DNA from: CAVQAH01 sp963784195
GTDB taxonomy: Bacteria; Acidobacteriota; Vicinamibacteria; Vicinamibacterales; 2-12-FULL-66-21
Length of the DNA stretch: 64,000 bases
Assembly: GCA_963784195.1 (NCBI GenBank)
Contig: CAWARA010000032.1
Span: 62,001-126,000, forward strand
Reading direction: 5' to 3'
The number at the start of each line of letters is the position of its first letter. The first letter of the stretch is position 1. Shown in pieces: positions 1 to 7,436 of the stretch. The position numbers and the translations under genes are program-made. Under the pieces are notes generated by a model. The model saw only the letters and a program-made list of their open reading frames with translations. It had not been told where the DNA came from and made no database searches.

Positions 1-1
1 G

Positions 2-343
2 GTCATCGTCGCCGGCATTCTCTTCCGGCCGGGTGGCGGCGCCGCCGAGTGGATTTGGTGGGGCTCGGCGTTCGTCTACGCGGCTTGCGCGTTGACCAGA
101 CTCGGGTTCTACAACGTCTCGCACGACGAGATCAGCGGCTTCGTCGGCCTGCCCACACCAGTTGCGGCGCTCTTCTGGTCGACGCTGCTCCTCCTCAATG
201 CCGGCCCCGTCGCGCTGTCGGTCGTCGCCCTGACGACGTCGGTGGCGATGATCGCACCGGTCCGGATTCCACGGCCTTCAGGACTCGGTCTCGCTGTATT
301 TGTCTTGTGGCCGGTGGGGCTGATCGTTGCGCACACGTTTTGA
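2..343 (+). CDS. pssA: CDP-alcohol phosphatidyltransferase, probably phosphatidylserine synthase (3' part)
   Basis: Only the C-terminal 113 residues lie in the window; the reading frame is open from base 2, so the gene begins upstream. The visible part has hydrophobic membrane segments and the stretch CALTRLGFYNVS followed by GFVGLPTPVAALF. This fits the RLARFN...FxGLPxPxAA region of bacterial CDP-diacylglycerol-serine O-phosphatidyltransferases, integral membrane enzymes that make phosphatidylserine from CDP-diacylglycerol and serine. The catalytic CDP-alcohol motif itself would be upstream and is not visible, so another member of the CDP-alcohol phosphatidyltransferase family is possible. 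Confidence 0.65.
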   Translation, partial: VIVAGILFRPGGGAAEWIWWGSAFVYAACALTRLGFYNVSHDEISGFVGLPTPVAALFWSTLLLLNAGPVALSVVALTTSVAMIAPVRIPRPSGLGLAVFVLWPVGLIVAHTF

Positions 344-388
344 ACGCGACACGCCTGCGCCCTGAACGGGTTCGAATCCCAGTGCGAC

Positions 389-507
389 GGATGACTGACG
401 AGTCACTGGCTACGATCGCGACGACCGCGACGAACGCGACGTGCACATTGTTCCGACGTCGTGTTCGTCGTGATCGTCGCGATCATTCCGGGACTCGTCA
501 GTCGTCC
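389..507. repeat. Long imperfect inverted repeat (hairpin)
   Basis: A 16-base arm at 389-404 is the inverted complement of 492-507 with one mismatch. Inside it, 414-442 pairs with 456-484 at 26 of 29 positions, leaving a loop of about 13 bases. The arms are rich in CGACGA units. The structure fills most of the 294-base gap between pssA and the DinB-like gene and is followed directly by the TTGTCCACAG motif at 511-549. It is too long for an ordinary terminator and has no T tract. A folded repeat element is the simplest reading. Confidence 0.7.
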
Positions 508-510
508 GTC

Positions 511-549
511 GTTGTCCACAGCAAGCGCCCAGATATCCATTTTCTGAGC
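511..549 (+). repeat. TTGTCCACAG...CCATTTTCTG motif, copy A
   Basis: About 39 bases with the conserved blocks TTGTCCACAGC, CCCAG and CCATTTTCTG. A diverged copy with the same blocks in the same order lies at 41978-42020, next to a broken ADOP permease fragment. Neither copy is in a convincing gene. The two sites share about three quarters of their bases, so they are probably two copies of one dispersed repeat or two ends of an element family. Confidence 0.5.
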
Positions 550-637
550 AGGTGCCTCTGGCTCGGCGGTGATGGCCGGGGCGACATCGTCTCACCTGCG
601 TTGAGCGCCAGCAACGATCAGAACGTTGATCCGCTTG

Positions 638-1141
638 TCACGTCGGCTGACCGACCAGGCTCGCTATCTGCCGCAAATGGTGACGAAGGTGACCGACGTA
701 GTCACGCATGAAGTAGTCGAGGGTGGTGGGCTGGTCGGCTGAGACGGTGGTCCACGCGATCTTATCGAGGTTGTGCCTGGCGCGCGGCCGCAGCTTCGCG
801 TCCTCCGACGCCGACTCCATGACGTGGGCGATGTGCAGGTTGTAAGCCGACCACAGGTCAAGCAACCGCGACCACGACGCGTCCTGGTAGGCCTGCACCT
901 TTACCCACTGTTCCTGATCGTAACCAGCCGATACGAGATCCGGCTCGAGCTGCGCGCGCACGAACCGCGCGTGATTGTTCGCGGCGGAGTCAATGAGATG
1001 CCCGATGATCTCCTTCGCAGACCACGACTCCGGGGCACGACGCCTCGAGGCATCGGCGTCGGACACGCCGCGCAGGAACGCGACAGTCCTCGTGACCTCC
1101 GATCTCAGATCCTCGGCCGCGGACACAACAGGCTGGTTCAT
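638..1141 (-). CDS. DinB-family protein
   Basis: 167 residues, mostly helical, with the DinB/YfiT pattern of widely spaced histidines: H48 in the segment EIIGHLIDSAANNH and H151/H154/H155 in the segment RDYVGHLRHHLRQI. In this superfamily three histidines bind a divalent metal in a four-helix bundle, and members include thiol-dependent S-transferases. The substrate cannot be told from sequence. The start ATG gives a protein of normal family length. It lies 14 bases downstream of the glutaminyl cyclase gene on the same strand, so the two are probably co-transcribed. Confidence 0.8.
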   Translation of the reverse strand: MNQPVVSAAEDLRSEVTRTVAFLRGVSDADASRRRAPESWSAKEIIGHLIDSAANNHARFVRAQLEPDLVSAGYDQEQWVKVQAYQDASWSRLLDLWSAYNLHIAHVMESASEDAKLRPRARHNLDKIAWTTVSADQPTTLDYFMRDYVGHLRHHLRQIASLVGQPT

Positions 1142-1155
1142 GACCTCTACCCCGA

Positions 1156-1941
1156 TTACTCAACCTTGATCTCGAACACCTTCGGCCACAACTTCCCCGT
1201 GACGAAGAGCCGATCGCCTGCCGCGTCGTAGGCGATGCCGTTGAGCACATCGACGCCCGCTGATTCACCCGGCGACAGCAGGCCGCTGAGATCGATCCAG
1301 CCGGTGACATCACCGGTTTTCGGCGAAATCCTCGCGATGCGGTGCTGCTGCCAGACGTTCGCCAGGATCTCCCCACGGACGAACTCCAGCTCATTGAGAT
1401 CCTTCAGCGGCACACCGCCGTCGCGCACCGTCAAGCGACCCGTTTCCTTCAACGTTTGAGGATCCAGGAAGCGCAACGACGAGGTCCCGTCGCTCATGAT
1501 GATTTGCTTGCCGTCGTGGGTCAGTCCCCAGCCCTCGCCCTTGTACGCAAACGTTTTCTGCGGCGCAAACGTCGTCAGGTCGTAGACGAATCCGATCTCG
1601 GATTGCCAGGTGAGCTGGACGATCGATTTGCCCCAGACGACAATGCCCTCGCCGAAGAACTTGGGGTCGAGCGCCCGCTGCTGGAGCACCTCCCCCGTCT
1701 CGAGCTTCACTTTTCGGATCCCCGACTGCCCGAGGAGGCCGGTGCCCTCGTACAAAACCCCGTCGAGATACACGAGCCCCTGTGTAAAGGCCTGACGATC
1801 GTGGGGATAGGACTTGACGACTTTGTATTTGGACACAGGCGTGGGCGAGGTGCGCCTCTGAGCAGCGGGCGACGACGTCGGACCGGCTGCTGCGAGCACG
1901 ATGATGATGAGGACCAGCCAGCCGCGGGAGCGAGAGAACAT
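1156..1941 (-). CDS. Glutaminyl-peptide cyclotransferase, secreted beta-propeller type
   Basis: 261 residues with an N-terminal signal peptide (residues about 1-27, basic then hydrophobic, ending in an Ala-rich region). The mature part starts with YKVVKSYPHDRQAFTQGL and continues with EGTGLLGQSGIRKVKLETG, GEGWGLTHDGK, LNELEF and LSGLL...LNGIAYD. These are hallmarks of the plant/bacterial glutaminyl cyclase family (Glu_cyclase_2), a five-bladed propeller that converts N-terminal glutamine to pyroglutamate. It would act in the periplasm or outside the cell. Probably co-transcribed with the DinB-like gene downstream. Confidence 0.88.
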   Translation of the reverse strand: MFSRSRGWLVLIIIVLAAAGPTSSPAAQRRTSPTPVSKYKVVKSYPHDRQAFTQGLVYLDGVLYEGTGLLGQSGIRKVKLETGEVLQQRALDPKFFGEGIVVWGKSIVQLTWQSEIGFVYDLTTFAPQKTFAYKGEGWGLTHDGKQIIMSDGTSSLRFLDPQTLKETGRLTVRDGGVPLKDLNELEFVRGEILANVWQQHRIARISPKTGDVTGWIDLSGLLSPGESAGVDVLNGIAYDAAGDRLFVTGKLWPKVFEIKVE

Positions 1942-2038
1942 GAGGGAATGGTACCTACGCGTGCCGTCGTTCCCGCCCTCGCGTCGTCCGATTCCGTACA
2001 GCCTGTCGATCCGGTCGTCGCGCTTCGCTCAGAGTAGC

Positions 2039-2056
2039 GTCCGGCTTCAGCCGGAC
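2039..2056. repeat. 18-bp REP-like palindrome (GTCCGGCTTCAGCCGGAC type)
   Basis: Near-perfect palindrome with arms GTCCGGCT and AGCCGGAC, followed by a degenerate second copy up to about 2082. The same 18-mer recurs at 19960, 24185, 24213 (variant), 30173 and 40618, in or beside intergenic gaps. Confidence 0.85.
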
Positions 2057-2082
2057 TTTGTAGCCTGAGGCTTCAGCCGAAC

Positions 2083-3495
2083 CTATCCGATTCGATAGAG
2101 TTTCGACGCCGTGCGAATGTAGATCGCCCCGCCAGCGATCGCCGGTGACGCCAGCGACATCTCGCCCAGATCGTTCTTGGCGATCTCCTTGTACTCGTCG
2201 CCGGTGTCGATGAGGAAGGCCACGCCTTCTTCGGTCAGGAACACCACCCGGTTGCCCGCGGCCACCGGAGAGGCGGAGAACGTGTGACCGCCGCCGCCGA
2301 CCCGGACCTTGTAGATCTGTTGTCCGGTCTCTGCGTTGAGCACCGTCAGAATCCCGGTGTCGTGGACGAGATACGCGCGCCCTTCGTGGACGAGTGCTGA
2401 GGGCGTGTACCCTGACACGCGCGGCTGCCGCCAGACGATGTAGTCGTTGCTCGTTGTCCCTGCCGCCAGCGAGATGTCTCCGGTTGCGCCTGGCTTGATT
2501 GCGTAGAACGGACGGTTCGCGTCGCCCTGCGAGCCCGTGCCCACGTACAGCCATCCGTTCCAGGTGATCGGCGAGGCCGTGGGCATCGACATGCCCGTCA
2601 CGCGCCACAGCTCCTTCCCGTCCAGGCCGTACGACGTAATCATTCCGTGGCCAGTGGTGATGATCTCCGTCCGCATCGCGTTCTTCCACACGAACGGTGT
2701 CGTCCACGACGATTTTGGAAGGCCTGTCTGCGGGCGGACGGTGCGCCAGAGTTCCGCGCCTGTCTTGGCATCGAGCGCCGCCAGGTACGACTCGGCCTCG
2801 CTGTCGTGCAGCAGGTAGACACGGCCTTCATACACCGTCGGTGACGATGCGGTGCCAAAATCGAGGTAGATGGGCTGCGGCGGCCATTGCTTCTTCCAGA
2901 GCAGCTTGCCGTCGAGGCTGTAGCAGAACAATCCGACGTTCTGCCCGAACGACGCATACAGCCGCTCGCCGTCCGTTACGGGTGTCTCCGAGGCGTAAGT
3001 GTTTTTGCGATGACGCCCTCCGGAGGGCCTGGTTTTGATCGCTTCCTGTTCCCACTTGATCTTGCCGGTGCGCGCATCGAGCGCGTACACCATGTAGCGG
3101 ATGTCCTCCGACTCTTCCGGCGCTTCATTGTCGCGCTCGCGCGTCTTTTTGCGAATCTCCTCACCGGACAGGCCTTGCGCGCTCAACTCGGCGATGTAGT
3201 CGTTGCCATACAGGCCGGCCGTCGGCTGCTTGAACGGCTTGCCGCTGATCCCTGACGTCACGAACACCGTGTCGCCCCACACGATCGGCGACGACCAACC
3301 CTGTCCGGGCACGTCGATCTTCCAGCGAACGTTCTCGGAAGTCGTCCACCGCTCGGGAATCTTCTTACCCGGAGCAATACCGCTCATGCCATGGCCACGA
3401 AACCCGGGCCAGGTCTCTTCGGGTAGCGGCGACGTGGCCGCCAGGCTGGCGACGGCGACGACTGTAACGACGATGGCAGTGCTGAGTCGGAACAT
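2083..3495 (-). CDS. PQQ-like beta-propeller protein, secreted
   Basis: 470 residues from the ATG at 3495; an in-frame start 42 bases upstream would put extra residues before the signal peptide. The N-terminus (MFRLSTAIVVTVVAVASLAA) is a clear signal peptide. The rest holds repeats of the PQQ/quinoprotein-like propeller type, including WPGFRGHGMSG, VWGDTVFVTSG, ALDARTGKIKWEQE, LDGKLLWKK and LNAETGQQIYKV. The lack of an obvious catalytic PQQ dehydrogenase motif suggests a BamB-like or substrate-binding propeller, not a quinoprotein enzyme. A related protein is encoded at 34473-35777. It stands alone, with a short gap to recQ. Confidence 0.82.
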   Translation of the reverse strand: MFRLSTAIVVTVVAVASLAATSPLPEETWPGFRGHGMSGIAPGKKIPERWTTSENVRWKIDVPGQGWSSPIVWGDTVFVTSGISGKPFKQPTAGLYGNDYIAELSAQGLSGEEIRKKTRERDNEAPEESEDIRYMVYALDARTGKIKWEQEAIKTRPSGGRHRKNTYASETPVTDGERLYASFGQNVGLFCYSLDGKLLWKKQWPPQPIYLDFGTASSPTVYEGRVYLLHDSEAESYLAALDAKTGAELWRTVRPQTGLPKSSWTTPFVWKNAMRTEIITTGHGMITSYGLDGKELWRVTGMSMPTASPITWNGWLYVGTGSQGDANRPFYAIKPGATGDISLAAGTTSNDYIVWRQPRVSGYTPSALVHEGRAYLVHDTGILTVLNAETGQQIYKVRVGGGGHTFSASPVAAGNRVVFLTEEGVAFLIDTGDEYKEIAKNDLGEMSLASPAIAGGAIYIRTASKLYRIG

Positions 3496-3600
3496 GAAGA
3501 TGAGCGTACTACACGGCCTGTGAACGGCCGGGGACAACGGGATTAACGGGGGGTTTTCGAGTATGGATTGACCATTACGCGGACCGCACTTGGGTGGCCC

Positions 3601-5442
3601 TCAGCTCCCGCCGATCACGTCGAGGAACTGTTGGCCGTAGTCCGCAATCTTCCGCTCGCCCAACCCGTAGATGGTGTGCAGCGCATCGAGCGTCCGCGGT
3701 CTCAGTCGTGCCATCTCACGAAGGGTGGTGTCGTGAAACACCACGTACGGCGGAACGCCCCGCGCGCGCGCAATCCTGAGTCGCAGCTCGCGCAGCCGCT
3801 CGAAGAGTTCGCGGTCGACACCCTGCCAGGACTCCGCTTCGATCCTGGCGCGCTTGGGCAGCCGATCCTTCGTGGGCCGGCGTTGTCGCGCCAGCGTGAG
3901 ATCCGGCTCGGCGCCAGGGTTTTTCATCAGCGCGACACCGCGCGAGGTCAACGTCAGCACGGGATACTCGTCGCCGGCCTGACGCAGGAGCTCGCCAGCA
4001 AGCAGCTGTTCGATGTATCCGCGAATCTCCGGAACCGGCGCCTCCGCCATCAAGCCAAACGTGGTCAGCTGATGGTGGCCGCGCGATCTGACCTGCTCGG
4101 TGTCGCTGCCGCGAAGCACGTTCGTCACGTGCGCGGCGCCGAATCGTTGCCCGACTCTCGCCACACACGACAAGATCTTCCGGGCAATCGTCGCTGGCTC
4201 TGCGAGCGCCTCGAGCTCGTCGAGGCAGTAGTCGCAGGCCCCACAATCGTCGCGGCTGTAGTCTTCACCGAAATAGGCGAGCAGGCGCTTGTGACGGCAG
4301 CCGACACTCGCCGCATACCGCTCCATATCCCGAAGCAACGAACGCCGTGCGTCCGTCCATTCGCCGTTGCGCTCGAGCATCACGCGCCACTTCAGGAAAT
4401 CGGCAGCCGAGTAGATCAGGACACACTCGGCCTCGAGGCTGTCCCGTCCGGCTCGCCCGGACTCCTGTTGATAGTGTTCGAGAGACTGCGGCGCGCCCGC
4501 GTGAACGACGAAGCGTACATCGGAGCGATCGATGCCCATGCCGAACGCGACGGTGGCGACCACGACGTCCGCCTCTTCCTCGAGAAACGCATCCTGGTTG
4601 GCGCTGCGTTCCTGATCGGCGAGGCCGGCATGGTAGGGCCGCGCGCGCACTCCACTCTCGGACAGCCACGCGGCAAGCGCGTCCACCTCGCGTCGTGACG
4701 TGCAGTAAACGATGCCGGCCTGACGCGGATGGCGATCGAGGATGTCCGTCAGCTGGCGTTTCAGATTGGACCGCGCGACGACCCGATAGACCAGGTTTGG
4801 GCGATCGAACGATCCGACCAGCTCGACCGGATCCTGGAGCTCGAGTTGACGGACGATGTCGCGACGCACACGGGCGGTGGCGGTTGCCGTGTACGCGTGC
4901 AGCCGGACGCCGGGAAACACGCTGCGCAGCCGGCCGAGCTGTCGATACTCCGGCCTGAAATCATGTCCCCACTGGCTGATGCAGTGCGCCTCGTCCACGG
5001 CGACGTACGAGACGGTGCACCGGCCGAGCATCGCAAGAAACGCGTCGCTCCCCTCTCCGGCCAGCCGTTCGGGCGACACATAGAGCAGCCGATACCGGCC
5101 CTCGCGCAATCCGGCCGCGACGCTGGCCTTCGCATCCGGCGAGAGCGTGCTGTTGAAAATCGCAGCCGGCACGCCGTTGCCGACAAGTGTGTCCACCTGA
5201 TCCTTCATCAACGAGATCAGCGGGGACACGATCACGGCAAGGCCGGGACGCACGAGCGCGGGGGCCTGAAAGCAGAGAGACTTGCCGCCCCCTGTCGGCA
5301 GGACGACAAGCGAATCGCGGTCGGCCAATATGGCGTCCATGGCCGCCTGCTGCAACGGGCGGAACGTCGTGAATCCCCAGTACCGCTCCAGGACCTCCTC
5401 GAGCCGCGGGGATGTCGACGTCTGAACGGTGAGCTCTTTCAA
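3601..5442 (-). CDS. recQ: ATP-dependent DNA helicase RecQ
   Basis: 613 residues when started at the TTG at 5442. That codon overlaps the stop of the upstream DUF1330 gene as TTGA, which argues for translational coupling; a longer frame exists but would lie inside that gene. Motifs in order: PTGGGKSLCFQAPA (Walker A), VDEAHCISQWGHDFRPEY (DEAH box), YTATAT, VAFGMGIDRSDVRFV, QESGRAGRD, then a zinc-binding cysteine cluster (C-x16-C-x2-CDYC type), an RQC region and a C-terminal HRDC-like helical domain. RecQ unwinds DNA 3' to 5' in recombination and fork repair. About 600 residues is normal for the family. Confidence 0.95.
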   Translation of the reverse strand: MKELTVQTSTSPRLEEVLERYWGFTTFRPLQQAAMDAILADRDSLVVLPTGGGKSLCFQAPALVRPGLAVIVSPLISLMKDQVDTLVGNGVPAAIFNSTLSPDAKASVAAGLREGRYRLLYVSPERLAGEGSDAFLAMLGRCTVSYVAVDEAHCISQWGHDFRPEYRQLGRLRSVFPGVRLHAYTATATARVRRDIVRQLELQDPVELVGSFDRPNLVYRVVARSNLKRQLTDILDRHPRQAGIVYCTSRREVDALAAWLSESGVRARPYHAGLADQERSANQDAFLEEEADVVVATVAFGMGIDRSDVRFVVHAGAPQSLEHYQQESGRAGRDSLEAECVLIYSAADFLKWRVMLERNGEWTDARRSLLRDMERYAASVGCRHKRLLAYFGEDYSRDDCGACDYCLDELEALAEPATIARKILSCVARVGQRFGAAHVTNVLRGSDTEQVRSRGHHQLTTFGLMAEAPVPEIRGYIEQLLAGELLRQAGDEYPVLTLTSRGVALMKNPGAEPDLTLARQRRPTKDRLPKRARIEAESWQGVDRELFERLRELRLRIARARGVPPYVVFHDTTLREMARLRPRTLDALHTIYGLGERKIADYGQQFLDVIGGS

Positions 5443-5726
5443 AGACCTTCGAGGAGGATGAGGCTGCCCTGCGAAGCGGCCCGCCGCAGGGCTTTGGCCG
5501 GCGCGTACTCGTCCGAATCCCACCAGGCTTTGGCGCGCTCGACCGAGGGGAACTCGACGATCACCGTCCGCTTCGGCTCCCACGGGCCCTCGAGCGACTC
5601 GACCTTGCCGCCACGTGCCAGGAATCTGCCGCCGTAGGCTTCAATGCTCGCCGGCACCATCTTCCGGTAGTCGGCGTAACGCACGGGATCCTGCACATCG
5701 ATGTCAGCGATTACGTATGCAGCCAT
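5439..5726 (-). CDS. DUF1330 domain protein
   Basis: 95 residues matching the small DUF1330 (dimeric alpha-beta barrel) family: AYVIADIDVQDPVRYADYR near the start, YGGRFLARGG in the middle, and EFPSVERAKAWWDSDEY. The biochemical role of the family is not known. Its stop codon overlaps the probable TTG start of recQ, so it is the first gene of a two-gene unit. Confidence 0.88.
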   Translation of the reverse strand: MAAYVIADIDVQDPVRYADYRKMVPASIEAYGGRFLARGGKVESLEGPWEPKRTVIVEFPSVERAKAWWDSDEYAPAKALRRAASQGSLILLEGL

Positions 5727-5768
5727 ACATCAGTCCTCAGTCATTCAGTCATTAGTCATTAGTCATGA
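5727..5768. repeat. Heptamer array, AGTCATT type
   Basis: The gap between the DUF1330 gene and the DDAH-like gene is mostly degenerate copies of CAGTCAT/TAGTCAT repeated at a 7-base period, about five units. It is one of a set of heptamer arrays in this window, each with its own unit sequence. Confidence 0.7.
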
Positions 5769-5772
5769 ATCG

Positions 5773-6537
5773 TCAATTGTCCAGGATGAGGCTACAGCAC
5801 GTGACGCCGGCCTCCGCTTTCGCGAGCTCGGACACGTCGACGGGAATCGGACGAAAACCCCAACGCAACAACAGCGCCTGCGTTCTGACGTGGGCCGCCG
5901 CCACGATCGCATCCGCACCCAAGGTCAGGACGTTCGCCGCCTCCGGTTCCGCAGGGTCGACCGCGTAGGCCTCCATGCCATCGAAGCCCCTTGCTTCGAC
6001 CCAGTCAGGATTATGCAGGACCCGGTTCTCGTCCAGCGCCGTGACGGCAGATTTCAGATGCAGGCAGCCGCGCACCCGCAAACACCGGACCGTGTAGCCG
6101 AACGGCTGCACGAAACGCGCGAGCTGACGCGCTCCCTCCTCATTGGTCCTCGTCGACAACCCCACGAACAGCCGTCGTCCCAGCCGCAGCACATCGCCAC
6201 CGTCCATGAGCGCCGGCGCGGTGAGCATCTCGATCGGTCCTTGCTTCGCGAGCCTTATGGCGACCGACATGGTTTCGAGGCGCCGGGACTCCGCGCCCGG
6301 GCGCGTGATGATCGCAATCTCGTCCAGGACAATCGCCGTGTCTTCGACGAACACGGAGTCGGGCAGCTCGGGTGTGTCTTCGAGTCGTTCGATCCGATAC
6401 CCGATCGATTCAAGCGCCTGCTCGTACTCGCGGTGCTGCCTCGCCGCCCGCGTCGCGTCGATCGGAGAACGCTCGAGATGCGTGAGCTCACAGCGCTCGA
6501 TCGAGTGCGGCACGGCGCGGGTCAGGGCAAGGGGCAT
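5773..6537 (-). CDS. Dimethylarginine dimethylaminohydrolase-like (guanidino-modifying) enzyme
   Basis: 254 residues with the pentein-fold layout of DDAH: LPDSVFVEDTA (D60, E65, D66), MDGGDVLRLG (D112), CLHLKSAV (H160) and, near the C-terminus, AGVTCCSLIL, where C247/C248 supplies the nucleophile. DDAH enzymes hydrolyse methylated arginines to citrulline and methylamines; related pentein enzymes act on other guanidino compounds, so the exact substrate is uncertain. No signal peptide is seen, so it is cytoplasmic. It sits alone between a heptamer array and the composite element. Confidence 0.85.
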   Translation of the reverse strand: MPLALTRAVPHSIERCELTHLERSPIDATRAARQHREYEQALESIGYRIERLEDTPELPDSVFVEDTAIVLDEIAIITRPGAESRRLETMSVAIRLAKQGPIEMLTAPALMDGGDVLRLGRRLFVGLSTRTNEEGARQLARFVQPFGYTVRCLRVRGCLHLKSAVTALDENRVLHNPDWVEARGFDGMEAYAVDPAEPEAANVLTLGADAIVAAAHVRTQALLLRWGFRPIPVDVSELAKAEAGVTCCSLILDN

Positions 6538-6609
6538 GTTGTGATATTCTAGCGCGGGACGGAGGGGACGGAGGACGGAGGGGACGGAGGGAACGGAACA
6601 AGCTTCAAC

Positions 6610-7026
6610 TCAGAGGCTCGGAGGAACGGAGGTTCCGGGGTTTACTCGGCGGCGGATTCCCTCTTTCAGAATCGGCACGTTGAAGTTCATCAACAGGCCG
6701 ACGGGCCGGTTTGTGAGTCGCAGGTACGTGAGGAGCTGAGCCTCATGCACCGGCGCGATCTCTGCGATCGACTTGATTTCAACGATTACGGTGTCGTTGA
6801 CGAGGAAATCCGCCTTCAATGCGCAGTCGAATCTTAGATCCTTGTAGGAAACGGGCACCCTCATGTTCTCGACAACCGTCAAGCCGGAGTTGCGCAGCTC
6901 GAAGGCGAGGCAGACGTGGTAGACCGATTCGAGCAGTCCCGGCCCCAGCCGCCGGTGAACCTCAACGCCACACCCGATGATTCTCGACGTCAGCGGGTCT
7001 ATGGCTGCGAGATCAATCCACGTCAT
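6610..7026 (-). CDS. GxxExxY protein (PD-(D/E)xK-like)
   Basis: 138 residues from the ATG at 7026, the start that places the family motif near the N-terminus. The motif is GLLESVY, preceded by EVHRRLGPG. A nuclease-like core follows: DCALKADFLVNDTVIVEIKS, with acidic residues and the VEIK signature of PD-(D/E)xK folds, then HEAQLLTYLRLTNRPVGLLM. The GxxExxY family is widespread and its function is unsettled; a nuclease role is suggested by the fold only. The last dozen codons run into the left outer arm of the composite element, so the gene's 3' end is part of the repeat, which supports co-mobility of gene and element. Confidence 0.88.
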   Translation of the reverse strand: MTWIDLAAIDPLTSRIIGCGVEVHRRLGPGLLESVYHVCLAFELRNSGLTVVENMRVPVSYKDLRFDCALKADFLVNDTVIVEIKSIAEIAPVHEAQLLTYLRLTNRPVGLLMNFNVPILKEGIRRRVNPGTSVPPSL

Positions 7027-7163
7027 GCCTGCGCTGAATAGCAAGGGCGGAGCCATTCGTTTCTGCCTGAAAACCAGGAGGTCGTCGCCCATTTCGCTGA
7101 AGCAATTGCCAGGTCGTATCGTGGTCGGGTACGCAGGAACTTCTCACGCATGGAACAGACACC

Positions 7164-7304
7164 AGCCGATGCCGGCCCGGCCTTGGCCGGGCCGGGCGAT
7201 CGACTCACGCGCCGCGGGAACAAGCCACGAATCAACCGGTGCATGGCTTGTTCCCGCGGCGCGTGAGTCGATCGCTCGCCGCGCTACGCGCGGCGCCATC
7301 GGCT
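7164..7304. repeat. Cruciform core of element 1
   Basis: 141-bp palindrome. The segment 7196-7227 is the exact inverted complement of 7244-7275 (32 bp), leaving a 16-base loop. Outside it, each flank carries its own small hairpin (a GGCCCGGCC stem on the left, a CGCCGCGC stem on the right), and the outermost 7 bases (AGCCGAT / ATCGGCT) pair again. The whole can fold as a four-way cross. Cores at 15464-15599 and 28279-28440 have the same plan, with the side hairpins in opposite order. Confidence 0.85.
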
Positions 7305-7436
7305 CGCAGACCAGATCGCTGGTCCGAGGTCTCCGTTTCTCCGCGTCTCTGAGTTGAAGCTCGTTCCGTTCCCTCCGTCCCCTCCGTTCCGTTCCCTCCG
7401 TCCCCTCCGTGCGCCGATGTGTCAAAATACAAAGGA

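Larger units (their letters stand above)
6556..7410. mobile_element. Composite palindromic element 1, carrying a GxxExxY gene
   Basis: Bounded by inverted arms: 6556-6632 (GGACGGAGG units, then CTTCAACTCAGAG and GGAGGAACGGAGG) and its inverse at 7331-7410. Between them lie a GxxExxY gene (6610-7026) and a 141-bp palindrome (7164-7304). Two shorter relatives without the gene occur at 15370-15680 and 28191-28528, with the same outer arms and the same kind of palindrome. The shared architecture points to a dispersed element family. No transposase is present, so movement would need help in trans or depend on the GxxExxY protein. That last idea is inference. Confidence 0.65.

Noticed and set aside
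361..392. A tRNA-like T arm (GGGTTCGAATCCC) downstream of the phosphatidylserine synthase gene.
   Set aside because: The bases that follow do not pair with any acceptor strand at the right distance and no anticodon arm is visible, so it is not a tRNA gene; at most a chance match or a decayed 3' end.
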